Positions 1 through 5,222 of a stretch of DNA of 12,889 nucleotides are shown piece after piece. The DNA comes from Candidatus Latescibacteria bacterium 4484_7 (GTDB lineage Bacteria; Krumholzibacteriota; Krumholzibacteriia; Krumholzibacteriales; Krumholzibacteriaceae). The stretch is from contig NATK01000019.1 of assembly GCA_002085285.1 (NCBI GenBank), positions 1 to 12,889 on the forward strand. The letters run 5' to 3'. How positions within the stretch are numbered: the first letter of the stretch is position 1; every line of letters starts with the position of its first letter. The notes beneath the pieces are model-generated. The model was not told the origin of the DNA and did no database searches. It saw only the letters and a list, made by a program, of their open reading frames with translations. A program made the position numbers and the translations under genes.

Positions 1-57
1 CTTGTCTCGAGCCCGCCAGAAGCTTTTAATCCATCTTACGCCCTCTATTTCGGGCAT
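1..57 (-). CDS. Partial hypothetical protein, cut by the window edge
   Basis: Only the first 19 residues are visible, reading MPEIEGVRWIKSFWRARDK, and the gene runs off the left edge. The ATG at 57-55 follows an AGGTGA ribosome site five bases upstream and begins just after the stop of the 92-aa gene, so the two are probably co-transcribed. The fragment is basic and aromatic-rich. No family can be assigned from so short a piece. Confidence 0.6.
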   Translation of the reverse strand, partial: MPEIEGVRWIKSFWRARDK

Positions 58-58
58 G

Positions 59-337
59 TCAATCACCTTCGAATAAATTTTTGAACGCGAATTTGGCCGA
101 ACTCATCATCTTTCCCGCGGTTTTCCTGTCGCCCTTGCTGTAGTGATCCAACGCACTTGCCACGTATTCGCCGACTCTATCGATGCTTATGTTGCAGTAT
201 TTCTCCACGTCCGCCAACGCATCGGTCAGCTTGTCCAGCGACTGTTTGGTGTTTTTCTTCCTCCATCTCAGCCCGTCGTGCAGTTCGCAGAGCCAGTAGC
301 CAAGCTCGACCAGTGCCTTCTCACACTCCCGAGGCAT
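59..337 (-). CDS. Hypothetical 92-aa helical protein
   Basis: A small soluble protein of unknown function. It has no membrane segment or signal peptide, and its composition (Leu, Ala, Lys, Glu with few breakers) suggests three or four helices. Two cysteines lie near the N-terminus (residues 5 and 17) and one near residue 48. The ATG start has a GGTGA ribosome site eight bases upstream and a TATA-like ctatattta about 15-25 bases further up, so this gene probably opens its own transcript with a short leader. It is followed almost directly by the partial gene at the window edge. No characterised family was recognised. Confidence 0.75.
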   Translation of the reverse strand: MPRECEKALVELGYWLCELHDGLRWRKKNTKQSLDKLTDALADVEKYCNISIDRVGEYVASALDHYSKGDRKTAGKMMSSAKFAFKNLFEGD

Positions 338-349
338 TGGAACGTCACC

Positions 350-366
350 GAGTAAATATAGTTTTT
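350..366 (-). promoter_or_regulatory. TATA-type promoter of the 92-aa gene
   Basis: On the minus strand the stretch reads aaaaactatatttactc, an AT-rich box about 20 bases before the GGTGA ribosome site of the gene starting at 337. The distance fits an archaeal TATA box with a short leader. Confidence 0.45.
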
Positions 367-385
367 CCAGTTTTTTAAATGTTTG

Positions 386-508
386 TTAGATGACGAACAT
401 CGCCACGCCGATGGTCATTATCAGCAGGGCGACGAGTATTCCGCGTATCTTCGTCGGCACCGGAACGAAGAACGTGACCAGCAGGGCGCCGAAGACAAAG
501 GCTGTTCG
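386..508 (-). pseudogene. Out-of-frame C-terminal membrane tail of the preceding gene
   Basis: Read one base back from the 408-aa frame, from about position 506, the DNA encodes TAFVFGALLVTFF, then VPVPTKIRG, then ILVALLIMTIGVAMFVI and a TAA at 388-386. This is a plausible pair of hydrophobic segments separated by a short basic loop. Restoring one A in the GAACAGCC context (GAAACAGCC) would fuse it in frame after PAE. No classical slippery heptamer is visible, so a point deletion or sequencing error is more likely than programmed frameshifting. Confidence 0.7.
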
Positions 509-1647
509 GCGGGCGTGTAGTTCATGTACTCCATTTGCTGTTCGACTTCCTCGGCGGTTGGCGAGGTGTGTAGAACGAAGTTGTGAACCGTGAGCACCTC
601 AACGCGAACCGTTATGTGAATGCCGACGTTTACTGGCTCGATCGCTTTGTAAGCACCATACCACGTTGTTGCGACGTATGCACCGACGATCATTTTCAGC
701 GGTATTGAGAAGACAATGCTGCTTTTCAGCCTGGCGACCTGGTCAGGCGTGAGGGTGTTTGGATCCTGATCGGAGTATTCTGTCAGAGTGTCCGGAAGAT
801 ACATGTTCAGGTCGGTGCCCTCCGGCGGGTAGTTTGGAACCCCGTATGATGCCTTGAAGTCGTAGCCCTGAAGTTCGAGCTGCTGAGTATCCGTAACAGT
901 TCGGGGGGACGCCTTAACAACCTCGACAAGCATCACGGCAGCGATGACGGGTTCGTCCTCATCGTACAGGAGATGATAGGTCTCACCGTCAATTGTTATC
1001 GTCTTGTTTATCAGGTCGTAGTGATAGATCCACGGCCTTATTGAGAAGCTTATGAAGACGCTGCCTTCCCACGGCAGGCCCGGCAGGTTCGAGTACATGA
1101 GGTTTTCACCGAATCGGGATCCGATTTCATGATACCAGAAGCTCTGACCAAACGCCCAGTAGGGACCATCGACGTCGGCGGTCGTGCTTATGTCTATTCC
1201 GAATTGAAACAGGTGTAGGTCGTAGACGTAGTAGTGATCGCCGATTCTTTTCTCGAAAGTTTTGACTGGCTGATCGTCTGGTATTCTTTCGCCCGATTCA
1301 TCCACGTGCTTTGGCGTCTGGTCGACGACGATGTTTATGTCCGGGCACAGCGCGTATGCCTGACCATCGACATCGACGCCCTGCCACACGCCAAATCCCG
1401 GTATTGTTCCTTCGGTGAAATCTTTTGCGTCGGCGGCAGTCCACACTTTGCTTCGAACCTCGGACGGAATTCCCGAGCTGGAGACTTGAATCCCATATAT
1501 TCCAGACACGACCTCCCACCCAGCGGCGTACTCGGTCATTGGATATGAGTACATTTGCATTCCAAGCAGCCGAATCTGCATTGAGATGATCGGCACGGTG
1601 AAGAGGATTATGCCGAGCAGGATTACAAACAACAACTCTCGCCTCAT
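421..1647 (-). CDS. Membrane-anchored exterior protein, C-terminus frameshifted
   Basis: A 408-residue open frame. Residues about 5-25 form a signal anchor, followed by a long exterior-type domain rich in Tyr, Trp, Asp and Pro with sequons NKT and NYT. From residue about 371 the frame turns into Arg/Cys/Ser-rich sequence unlike the rest. The frame one base back continues sensibly as two hydrophobic segments and stops at 386 (separate entry). The intact ancestor was therefore probably a roughly 420-aa protein with an N-terminal anchor and two C-terminal membrane helices. The ATG overlaps the stop of the upstream 149-aa gene (ATGA) with a strong GGAGG site, so the two are translationally coupled. 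Spacer 1 of the nearby array is a diverged copy of codons 39-51 (EYAAGWEVVSGIY). A virion or cell-surface structural protein is an inference from topology only. Confidence 0.85.
   Translation of the reverse strand: MRRELLFVILLGIILFTVPIISMQIRLLGMQMYSYPMTEYAAGWEVVSGIYGIQVSSSGIPSEVRSKVWTAADAKDFTEGTIPGFGVWQGVDVDGQAYALCPDINIVVDQTPKHVDESGERIPDDQPVKTFEKRIGDHYYVYDLHLFQFGIDISTTADVDGPYWAFGQSFWYHEIGSRFGENLMYSNLPGLPWEGSVFISFSIRPWIYHYDLINKTITIDGETYHLLYDEDEPVIAAVMLVEVVKASPRTVTDTQQLELQGYDFKASYGVPNYPPEGTDLNMYLPDTLTEYSDQDPNTLTPDQVARLKSSIVFSIPLKMIVGAYVATTWYGAYKAIEPVNVGIHITVRVEVLTVHNFVLHTSPTAEEVEQQMEYMNYTPAEQPLSSAPCWSRSSFRCRRRYAEYSSPC
1495..1532 (-). other. Segment homologous to array spacer 1
   Basis: The reverse complement of spacer 1 (2287-2324) aligns without gaps to this part of the 408-aa gene: 27 of 38 bases by hand count. 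Translated in the gene's frame it gives YSAGWEVVSGIY against YAAGWEVVSGIY. Nearly all differences are at third codon positions, as expected if the spacer came from a homologous gene in a related element. Confidence 0.85.
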
Positions 1648-2093
1648 ATCAACCTCCCCCTAAAACTTCCGGTATAGCCCGAATCGCAGCGAACCGTGGC
1701 CGTCACAGAAACTCTGTTGTATGTTCCCGGCAAACTGATCGCGGCGGTGACGTATTCCCCGTTGTTTATCAGTTCTGCGTGCACATTGTTTATGTCGCCA
1801 GTTATCGAGGCGGTGCTGTTATGATCCCAGACGACCGTGACCGAACCCCTGTCTGTGGTTACAACGACCCTTACATATATATGTGTCTCTGGGGATTGCA
1901 TGGGAAAGTCGGGATCGTAAATGTCGAGATTGACCGCCGTTACGTCTAGATCCTCGATGTATCCGGCCCTGGCTTCTATCGTTATTCTCCCGCCCGTTAG
2001 TGCCATCTGCAACGATGGCAGAACTAAGAAAACCGAGATGATCGCCGCAATCACTATTGATATTATTGCGATTACTCTCAAACTAGGATTCAT
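1644..2093 (-). CDS. Membrane-anchored exterior protein, 149 aa
   Basis: The protein starts MNPSLRVIAIISIVIAA, with a hydrophobic signal anchor over residues about 5-25. A beta-rich exterior domain follows (alternating Val/Thr/Ile, one NST sequon, one Cys), ending in GSFRGRLI. The ATG at 2093 is preferred over an in-frame TTG five codons upstream because a perfect GGAGG sits eight bases before it, and because spacer 5 of the array is a diverged copy beginning at exactly this start codon. Its TGA overlaps the ATG of the 408-aa gene, so the pair is one operon and the products may act together at a membrane or in a virion. No named family recognised. Confidence 0.85.
   Translation of the reverse strand: MNPSLRVIAIISIVIAAIISVFLVLPSLQMALTGGRITIEARAGYIEDLDVTAVNLDIYDPDFPMQSPETHIYVRVVVTTDRGSVTVVWDHNSTASITGDINNVHAELINNGEYVTAAISLPGTYNRVSVTATVRCDSGYTGSFRGRLI
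2054..2092 (-). other. Segment homologous to array spacer 5, at a start codon
   Basis: The reverse complement of spacer 5 (2590-2628) aligns gap-free to the first 13 codons of the 149-aa gene: 27 of 39 bases by hand count. Translated it gives (M)RLGLREIAIVAI against MNPSLRVIAIISI. The spacer ends two bases into the ATG. Confidence 0.75.
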
Positions 2094-2139
2094 TTTAAAT
2101 GCCTCCAAATATATTATGCAACTCGCCGAAATTTAAATC

Positions 2140-2165
2140 TTTGTCGATGGTATTTATAAGGGCTG
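2140..2165 (-). promoter_or_regulatory. Possible promoter of the 149-aa/408-aa operon
   Basis: On the minus strand ccttataaatacc lies about 60 bases upstream of the ATG at 2093, a good archaeal TATA box with AT-rich leader sequence following. Two further AT-rich boxes lie closer to the start, so the exact one is uncertain. Confidence 0.4.
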
Positions 2166-2231
2166 AGGCAGGAACAAGATAATCGAAGGTGTCTCTCTAA
2201 GAAAGGTTTTTGTCGTTTTTGACTCGAATAG

Positions 2232-2249
2232 CAAGATTTATAAGCTTCC
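2232..2249 (+). promoter_or_regulatory. TATA box directly ahead of the repeat array
   Basis: The sequence aagatttataagcttcc immediately precedes repeat 1. The TTTATAAG box is centred about 10 bases before the repeat, so transcription would begin inside repeat 1 and run rightward through all spacers. The interval 2094-2249 has no gene; besides this box and the leftward promoter nothing else was seen. Confidence 0.55.
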
Positions 2250-2886
2250 GTTGCATTCGATAGTTTGGATTCAGAGGGTCTGCAACGTATATTCCCGAGA
2301 CAACTTCCCAGCCCGCAGAATATTGTTGCATTCGGTAGTTTGGATTAAGAGGGAGTGAAACTCATCCCCTTCTTGCAGTTTTTCGATAATGTACGCACAA
2401 GTTGCATTCGCTAGTTTGGATTCAGAGGGACTGTAGCCTCAAAGCGTCGTATATGGTGGACTTATCTTCCATTAAGTTGCATTACGTTGTTTGGATTAAG
2501 AGGGTCTGTAAGTAAAACCCCGTGATACTCGGATTCAAATGATTCTAATGGCATCGCATTCGGTAGTTTGGATTCAGAGGGATCGGAACCTATTGCCACT
2601 ATTGCAATTTCTCTCAATCCGAGTCTCAGCTGCATTCGATAGTTTGGATTAAGAGGGGTTGTAACGTGATATTCTGATTCTAGTGGTTTTAATGGCATTT
2701 TCGTTGTATTAGGTTGTTTGGATTCAGAGGGTCTGCAACTGACATATACCAGAAAAGGCGAGATCCGCGAATTCTTCCAGTTGCATTCGATGGTTTGGGT
2801 TAAGAGGGAACGAAAGTGCACCTTGTAACATCGCTTACACATTCAGCCTTGATTTGCTGCATTACCTTGTTTGGATTAAGAGGGTC
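2250..2886 (+). CRISPR. CRISPR-like array: 9 degenerate 37-bp repeats, 8 spacers
   Basis: Repeats start at 2250, 2325, 2401, 2476, 2553, 2629, 2703, 2780 and 2856 (the last is complete only to about 2886). Spacers are 38, 39, 38, 40, 39, 37, 40 and 39 bases. The fixed core is GTTTGGATTMAGAGGG; most 5' ends resemble GTTGCATT and 3' ends resemble NYTGNAAC, close to the AUUGAAAC-type 5' handle common in archaeal crRNAs. GTTGCA and TGCAAC at the two ends can pair, perfectly in repeat 1. No two repeats are identical, unlike normal CRISPR arrays. Repeats 1-8 alternate strictly between TTCAG and TTAAG. Spacers 1, 4, 5 and 6 match genes of this same window at 69-75 percent identity, always antisense. 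No cas gene is present in the window, so processing would need a host system or an unknown mechanism. Confidence 0.85.
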
Positions 2887-2931
2887 AAATTTTTATACTC
2901 CTTTTTTCAAAAATTTAATCGGTGAGAGAAA
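2887..2931 (+). promoter_or_regulatory. Promoter-leader module shared with position 11789
   Basis: The 45 bases between the last array repeat and the ATG at 2932 align without gaps (about 36 of 45 identical) with the 45 bases between a mini-array repeat and the ATG at 11788. The fixed parts are ATACTCCT and TCGGTGAGAGAA. TTTTTATACT is a TATA box about 38 bases before the ATG, so the leader is only about 10-12 bases and holds a GGTGAG ribosome site. Confidence 0.7.
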
Positions 2932-2973
2932 ATGCCGCTTGAAGCATACGAATCCGAATATCATGGAGTTTTG
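2928..2973 (+). other. Segment homologous to array spacers 4 and 6, at a start codon
   Basis: The reverse complement of spacer 6 (2666-2702) aligns with 2928-2964 at 27 of 37 bases. That of spacer 4 (2513-2552) aligns with 2934-2973 at 30 of 40 bases. Both align gap-free in the gene's frame, giving MPLKPLESEYH and PLESFESEYHGVL against MPLEAYESEYHGVL. The two spacers differ from each other, so they stem from two distinct homologues. Confidence 0.88.
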
Positions 2974-3255
2974 AGGGTCAGTTGTAGCGTTGAGGACGAA
3001 AAAGTTAAGTGCGAAATCGTGACAACGAGAGGCACAAAAGCCGTTTTCGACGACCTCGACGCGGCGTACTTCGTCAACAACATTGGCACCATCGGCTACA
3101 AGAGCCTGACCTCAGTGTGGAGAAGGGACGAGCCGGGAACCTGTGCACCTCTCGTCGGCAAAAAGGTCGGAAAGGTGCTGCTCTGCGGCAGAAAATACAG
3201 CGATGAGTGGGCAGAGGCGCTACTGAGGCTCGAAGAGATGGAGGAGGGCCGCTGA
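2932..3255 (+). CDS. Conserved 107-aa protein of unknown function; target family of two spacers
   Basis: A small soluble protein starting MPLEAYESEYHGVLRV. It has four cysteines (SCS, VKCE, GTCAP, LLCG), a mixed alpha/beta composition and an acidic helical C-terminus ending LRLEEMEEGR; there is no membrane segment. Possibly a metal-binding or disulfide-stabilised fold, but no family was recognised. The start is secured by GGTGAG six bases upstream and by the homology of spacers 4 and 6 around the ATG. These spacers imply at least two diverged homologues in related elements, so the gene belongs to the element's conserved gene set and may act early, since its promoter is strong and separate. 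It heads a plus-strand run of three genes. Confidence 0.9.
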   Translation: MPLEAYESEYHGVLRVSCSVEDEKVKCEIVTTRGTKAVFDDLDAAYFVNNIGTIGYKSLTSVWRRDEPGTCAPLVGKKVGKVLLCGRKYSDEWAEALLRLEEMEEGR

Positions 3256-3263
3256 GTTCTTGC

Positions 3264-3305
3264 AAAAATTTATTTATGCGAACGCCACACATAAGTTGTG
3301 AGGTG
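3264..3305 (+). promoter_or_regulatory. Promoter and ribosome site of the 90-aa membrane gene
   Basis: The AT-rich box aaaatttatttatg (3265-3278) lies about 38 bases before the ATG at 3312, and GTGAGGTG (3298-3305) is a good ribosome site. Spacing matches the short-leader arrangement seen upstream of 2932. Confidence 0.5.
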
Positions 3306-3311
3306 TGTTGA

Positions 3312-3584
3312 ATGATAGGCATCGAGATAGTCGCCTCGATCTGGTACACGATATTGGTTGCCGGCACGCTGGTCGTGCTGGTTCTCACGGCCGCCGGCAG
3401 AAAGTTTGCATGCATGTTCTTCTCGAGGACGGACTACCTAATCGGTCTAACAATTGCCGCCGCCGTTCTCTTAGGCATCTACTGTGTTACCGCCCACTTC
3501 GCCGCCCTGTACATCGGCACCTTCCTGCTCATCACGCTCCTGGTCTCGTTCCTCCTCCAGAGGGCGGGCATGTGTCCGGTCTGA
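3312..3584 (+). CDS. Three-helix membrane protein ending in CPV
   Basis: This 90-aa protein has three hydrophobic segments, at about residues 5-27, 42-60 and 63-82. A short basic loop with a Cys (GRKFACMF) follows the first, and the C-terminus is LLQRAGMCPV. The C-terminal half (two helices, then LLVSFLLQR..CPV) resembles the truncated protein at the right edge of the window (LLVSWLLLRR.CPVG), so the two are paralogues. Both are followed by a zinc-ribbon gene, at once here and one gene later there. A small membrane or envelope protein is likely; no specific function is visible. Confidence 0.8.
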   Translation: MIGIEIVASIWYTILVAGTLVVLVLTAAGRKFACMFFSRTDYLIGLTIAAAVLLGIYCVTAHFAALYIGTFLLITLLVSFLLQRAGMCPV

Positions 3585-3606
3585 GGTGGCGACGCTGACG
3601 ACGCTG

Positions 3607-3732
3607 ATGTGGGTTCAATGTCCCTACTGTGGTCATGTCTTTCCGTATGAACTTAGCGACGATGCCGAGTACTGTATTCAGTGTCCGAAATGCGGAAACT
3701 TTTTTGATTTGAGCGAGGCACATAAAATTTAG
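3607..3732 (+). CDS. Mini zinc-ribbon protein, 41 aa
   Basis: The product reads MWVQCPYCGHVFPYELS and ends in DLSEAHKI. Two knuckles, CPYCGHVF and CPKCGNFF, are separated by about 18 residues, the standard four-cysteine zinc ribbon; another Cys lies just before the second. Such minimal ribbons are common in archaeal viruses and usually bind nucleic acid or proteins. The start is uncertain: a GTG at 3586 (48 aa) right after the preceding stop is possible, and GAGGTGG at 3583-3589 is rather far from the ATG at 3607. The stop TAG abuts the first repeat of mini-array 2. Confidence 0.75.
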   Translation: MWVQCPYCGHVFPYELSDDAEYCIQCPKCGNFFDLSEAHKI

Positions 3733-3843
3733 ACCGCATTACGTTGTTTGGATTCAGAGGGATTGGAACTTGCCCTCGCAGTGAGCGGCTTGACCATCGC
3801 CTTGAAACCGCATTCGGCCGTTTGGATTAAGAGGGAGTGCGGC
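3733..3843 (+). CRISPR. Mini-array 2: two repeats, one spacer, plus one orphan spacer
   Basis: Repeats at 3733-3769 and 3807-3843 share the GTTTGGATTMAGAGGG core, the first as TTCAG and the second as TTAAG, flanking a 37-bp spacer (3770-3806). The repeats start ACCGCATT rather than GTTGCATT. In the second repeat the far end is TGCGGC, so CCGCA can pair with TGCGG, a change that keeps the terminal stem possible. After it, 3844-3873 is a spacer-like segment with no following repeat. It shares AGCCTGGCGAC and then GTCRGG with 728-747 of the 408-aa gene, again antisense. The array directly follows the zinc-ribbon stop, so read-through from that plus-strand operon could transcribe it. Confidence 0.75.
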
Positions 3844-3873
3844 TCGAAAAGCCTGGCGACGTCGGGAAGCAAC

Positions 3874-4362
3874 CTAGAGGTGCATCGATTTTTCAACTTC
3901 CACGTCCCTCGCTATTTCTATCAGCTTCCTAACCACGTCGTCGAGAACGCTGTTTACGATTCCTCCGCAGTACACGTGGCTGTGGTACTCGCCGTCGTGT
4001 TTGTGGACGGAAATCACCTTGCAGCTCCTGACCTTGGAGCCCCAGTCCTCGCCGGTGACCAAATCCTCGACGTTGTTCTTCACGTACTCGACGTCCTCCT
4101 CCCTCGAGATGATGTCCGCCTCGACGAAGCACTCGCCCTTCTCGTCGCAGGCAAAGGTGATGACCGAGCCGTGGGTGCCCCACCTCGTGGGCAGGAGGTT
4201 GATCGTGACGACGTCGAACACCTTCCTTTCGCAGGGAATGACGTAGAAGTCCGCCTTTTCATAGTCGCGAGCTCTCGCGTCTCGAATTACCTCATCTATA
4301 AAGCCGAGTGGAATTACGCAGTTTACTTGTGGCACGTCAAACACCAACCTTCCATTGCTCAT
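3874..4362 (-). CDS. Hypothetical 162-aa soluble protein
   Basis: Unknown function. It starts MSNGRLVFDVPQVNC and shows mixed alpha/beta composition with seven cysteines and a His-rich stretch (HKHDGEYHSHVYC) near residues 120-132 that could bind metal. No membrane segment is visible. The ATG follows an AGAGG site and lies 26 bases inside the 3' end of the dehydrogenase-like gene, so the two are coupled. Its G/C-ending codons differ markedly from the AT-richer glycosyltransferase genes upstream, which suggests a separate origin within the same operon. It converges on mini-array 2. Confidence 0.8.
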   Translation of the reverse strand: MSNGRLVFDVPQVNCVIPLGFIDEVIRDARARDYEKADFYVIPCERKVFDVVTINLLPTRWGTHGSVITFACDEKGECFVEADIISREEDVEYVKNNVEDLVTGEDWGSKVRSCKVISVHKHDGEYHSHVYCGGIVNSVLDDVVRKLIEIARDVEVEKSMHL

Positions 4363-5050
4363 TCGCCTCTAATAGAGCTTCGATGAACTTAGATTTAAAC
4401 TTTTTATAGAGCAGCTTTGCATTAGGAATTACGCAGTGACCGCCTATGATGCCTGGCTTCATTACTGGACGTGGATGACCGCCTTCCTCAGTTCTACGTA
4501 TGAATTCGACGACCTGCTCGTAATTTAGGTTGAATTTCTTGCAGACGCGGTAGATTTCCTGGAACCACGCTATTAGCAGACCATAGTATGTTGTATTGAG
4601 AAGCTTTGCGAATTCTGTTTCAAGCGGAGAATCGCAAATATATGTTTTGAAGCCCAGACTTTCATAGTATTTTGCCGCGGTTTCAGCCCACTCTCTTTTA
4701 ACACCGCCAATAAATTTGGTGTACCATAGGATGCATCTCTTCATTCCGTCTGCTTCTCTGCCTTTAATTGGGCTGTGGCATATTGGTGCCTTGGTTTTCT
4801 CATAGATTTTCATCGTCGTCCCAGGTAGAACCGTGCTTTCTATCAAGGTTAGCTTAGGTCTAAACCTCTTGATGTAGCCCACAGTTTGGTCGACGAAAAC
4901 CTCCGAGTAGGGAAAACAAATGTGCATAACATCGAATTGCCCCGTGACATCTCTTGGCTCAACATCCAGCCACTCAACATCATGGACACCTCTAATAATT
5001 TCGTACAGCGGCTTACCAACATGTCCCAAACCTACTACCAAAACTCTCAA
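4337..5050 (-). CDS. Short UDP-sugar/GDP-mannose dehydrogenase-like protein
   Basis: Resembles the N-terminal NAD-binding and central domains of the UDP-glucose/GDP-mannose 6-dehydrogenase family. The protein opens LRVLVVGLGHVGKPL (Rossmann GxGxxG), has ESTVLPGTT near residue 72, a central-domain helix FAKLLNTTYYG (Lys149, Asn152) and GIIGGHCVIP with the likely catalytic Cys206. Family members oxidise NDP-sugars to uronates and are about 400-450 aa. This one has 237 residues and lacks the C-terminal UDP-binding domain, so it may act on another substrate, pair with another protein or be inactive. It starts at a TTG eight bases after GGAGG. Its place in a glycosyltransferase operon supports a role in glycan precursor supply. 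Confidence 0.85.
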   Translation of the reverse strand: MRVLVVGLGHVGKPLYEIIRGVHDVEWLDVEPRDVTGQFDVMHICFPYSEVFVDQTVGYIKRFRPKLTLIESTVLPGTTMKIYEKTKAPICHSPIKGREADGMKRCILWYTKFIGGVKREWAETAAKYYESLGFKTYICDSPLETEFAKLLNTTYYGLLIAWFQEIYRVCKKFNLNYEQVVEFIRRTEEGGHPRPVMKPGIIGGHCVIPNAKLLYKKFKSKFIEALLEANEQWKVGV

Positions 5051-5222
5051 TTAATATTCCTCCTTCTTCTTCAAGTACTTTCGGAATGTATTGAAAGACA
5101 TACCACCAGACAAAGCAAGCACTAAGGATAATAGCGATAATCCAACCTATGAAGTTAACCTTATCTTTTCTCCAGCTTTCACGGATAGTCGAAATAATCT
5201 TCTTCAGGCTCCGGCAGACCAC
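5013..5222 (-). CDS. Small single-helix membrane protein, 69 aa
   Basis: A basic N-terminus (SLKKIISTIRESWRKDK) leads into one strongly hydrophobic helix (FIGWIIAIILSACFVWWYVF) and a short C-terminal tail. A GTG at 5222 is chosen because AGGAGG lies nine bases upstream; a TTG at 5249 is possible but lacks such a site. It overlaps both the preceding 54-aa gene (44 bases) and the following dehydrogenase-like gene (38 bases), in different frames. The heavy overlap lowers certainty, but the ribosome site and clean topology favour a real gene. Function unknown. Confidence 0.55.
   Translation of the reverse strand: MVCRSLKKIISTIRESWRKDKVNFIGWIIAIILSACFVWWYVFQYIPKVLEEEGGILIESFGSRFGTCW

Noticed and set aside
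755..772. A GTTTGGATCCTGA stretch resembling the repeat core
   Set aside because: It lies within the coding frame of the 408-aa gene and lacks the AGAGGG part, so it is coincidental.
2094..2108. Upstream TTG start for the 149-aa protein
   Set aside because: The TTG overlaps the GGAGG ribosome site itself, and spacer 5 homology begins at the downstream ATG.
2740..2779. Spacer 7 as a match to the 408-aa gene (FWY near residue 170 or KIRG in the lost tail)
   Set aside because: Both similarities cover only three or four residues and compete with each other; neither extends, so spacer 7 is left unassigned.
2462..2842. A 126-codon minus-strand open frame across the array
   Set aside because: It runs through repeats and spacers, and its protein simply shows the repeat as recurring LNPN/SESK-type segments and the spacers as fragments of other proteins. 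It is a by-product of coding-derived spacers, not a gene.
3770..3806. Mini-array 2 spacer as a match to FKA in the 408-aa protein or GDG in the JAMM protein
   Set aside because: Only 8-base runs agree and the surrounding codons do not; this is within chance.
3748..4386. A long plus-strand open frame over mini-array 2 and the 162-aa gene
   Set aside because: It begins inside a repeat, has no ribosome site, and is opposite a better-supported gene with G/C-ending codons, which create antisense open frames.
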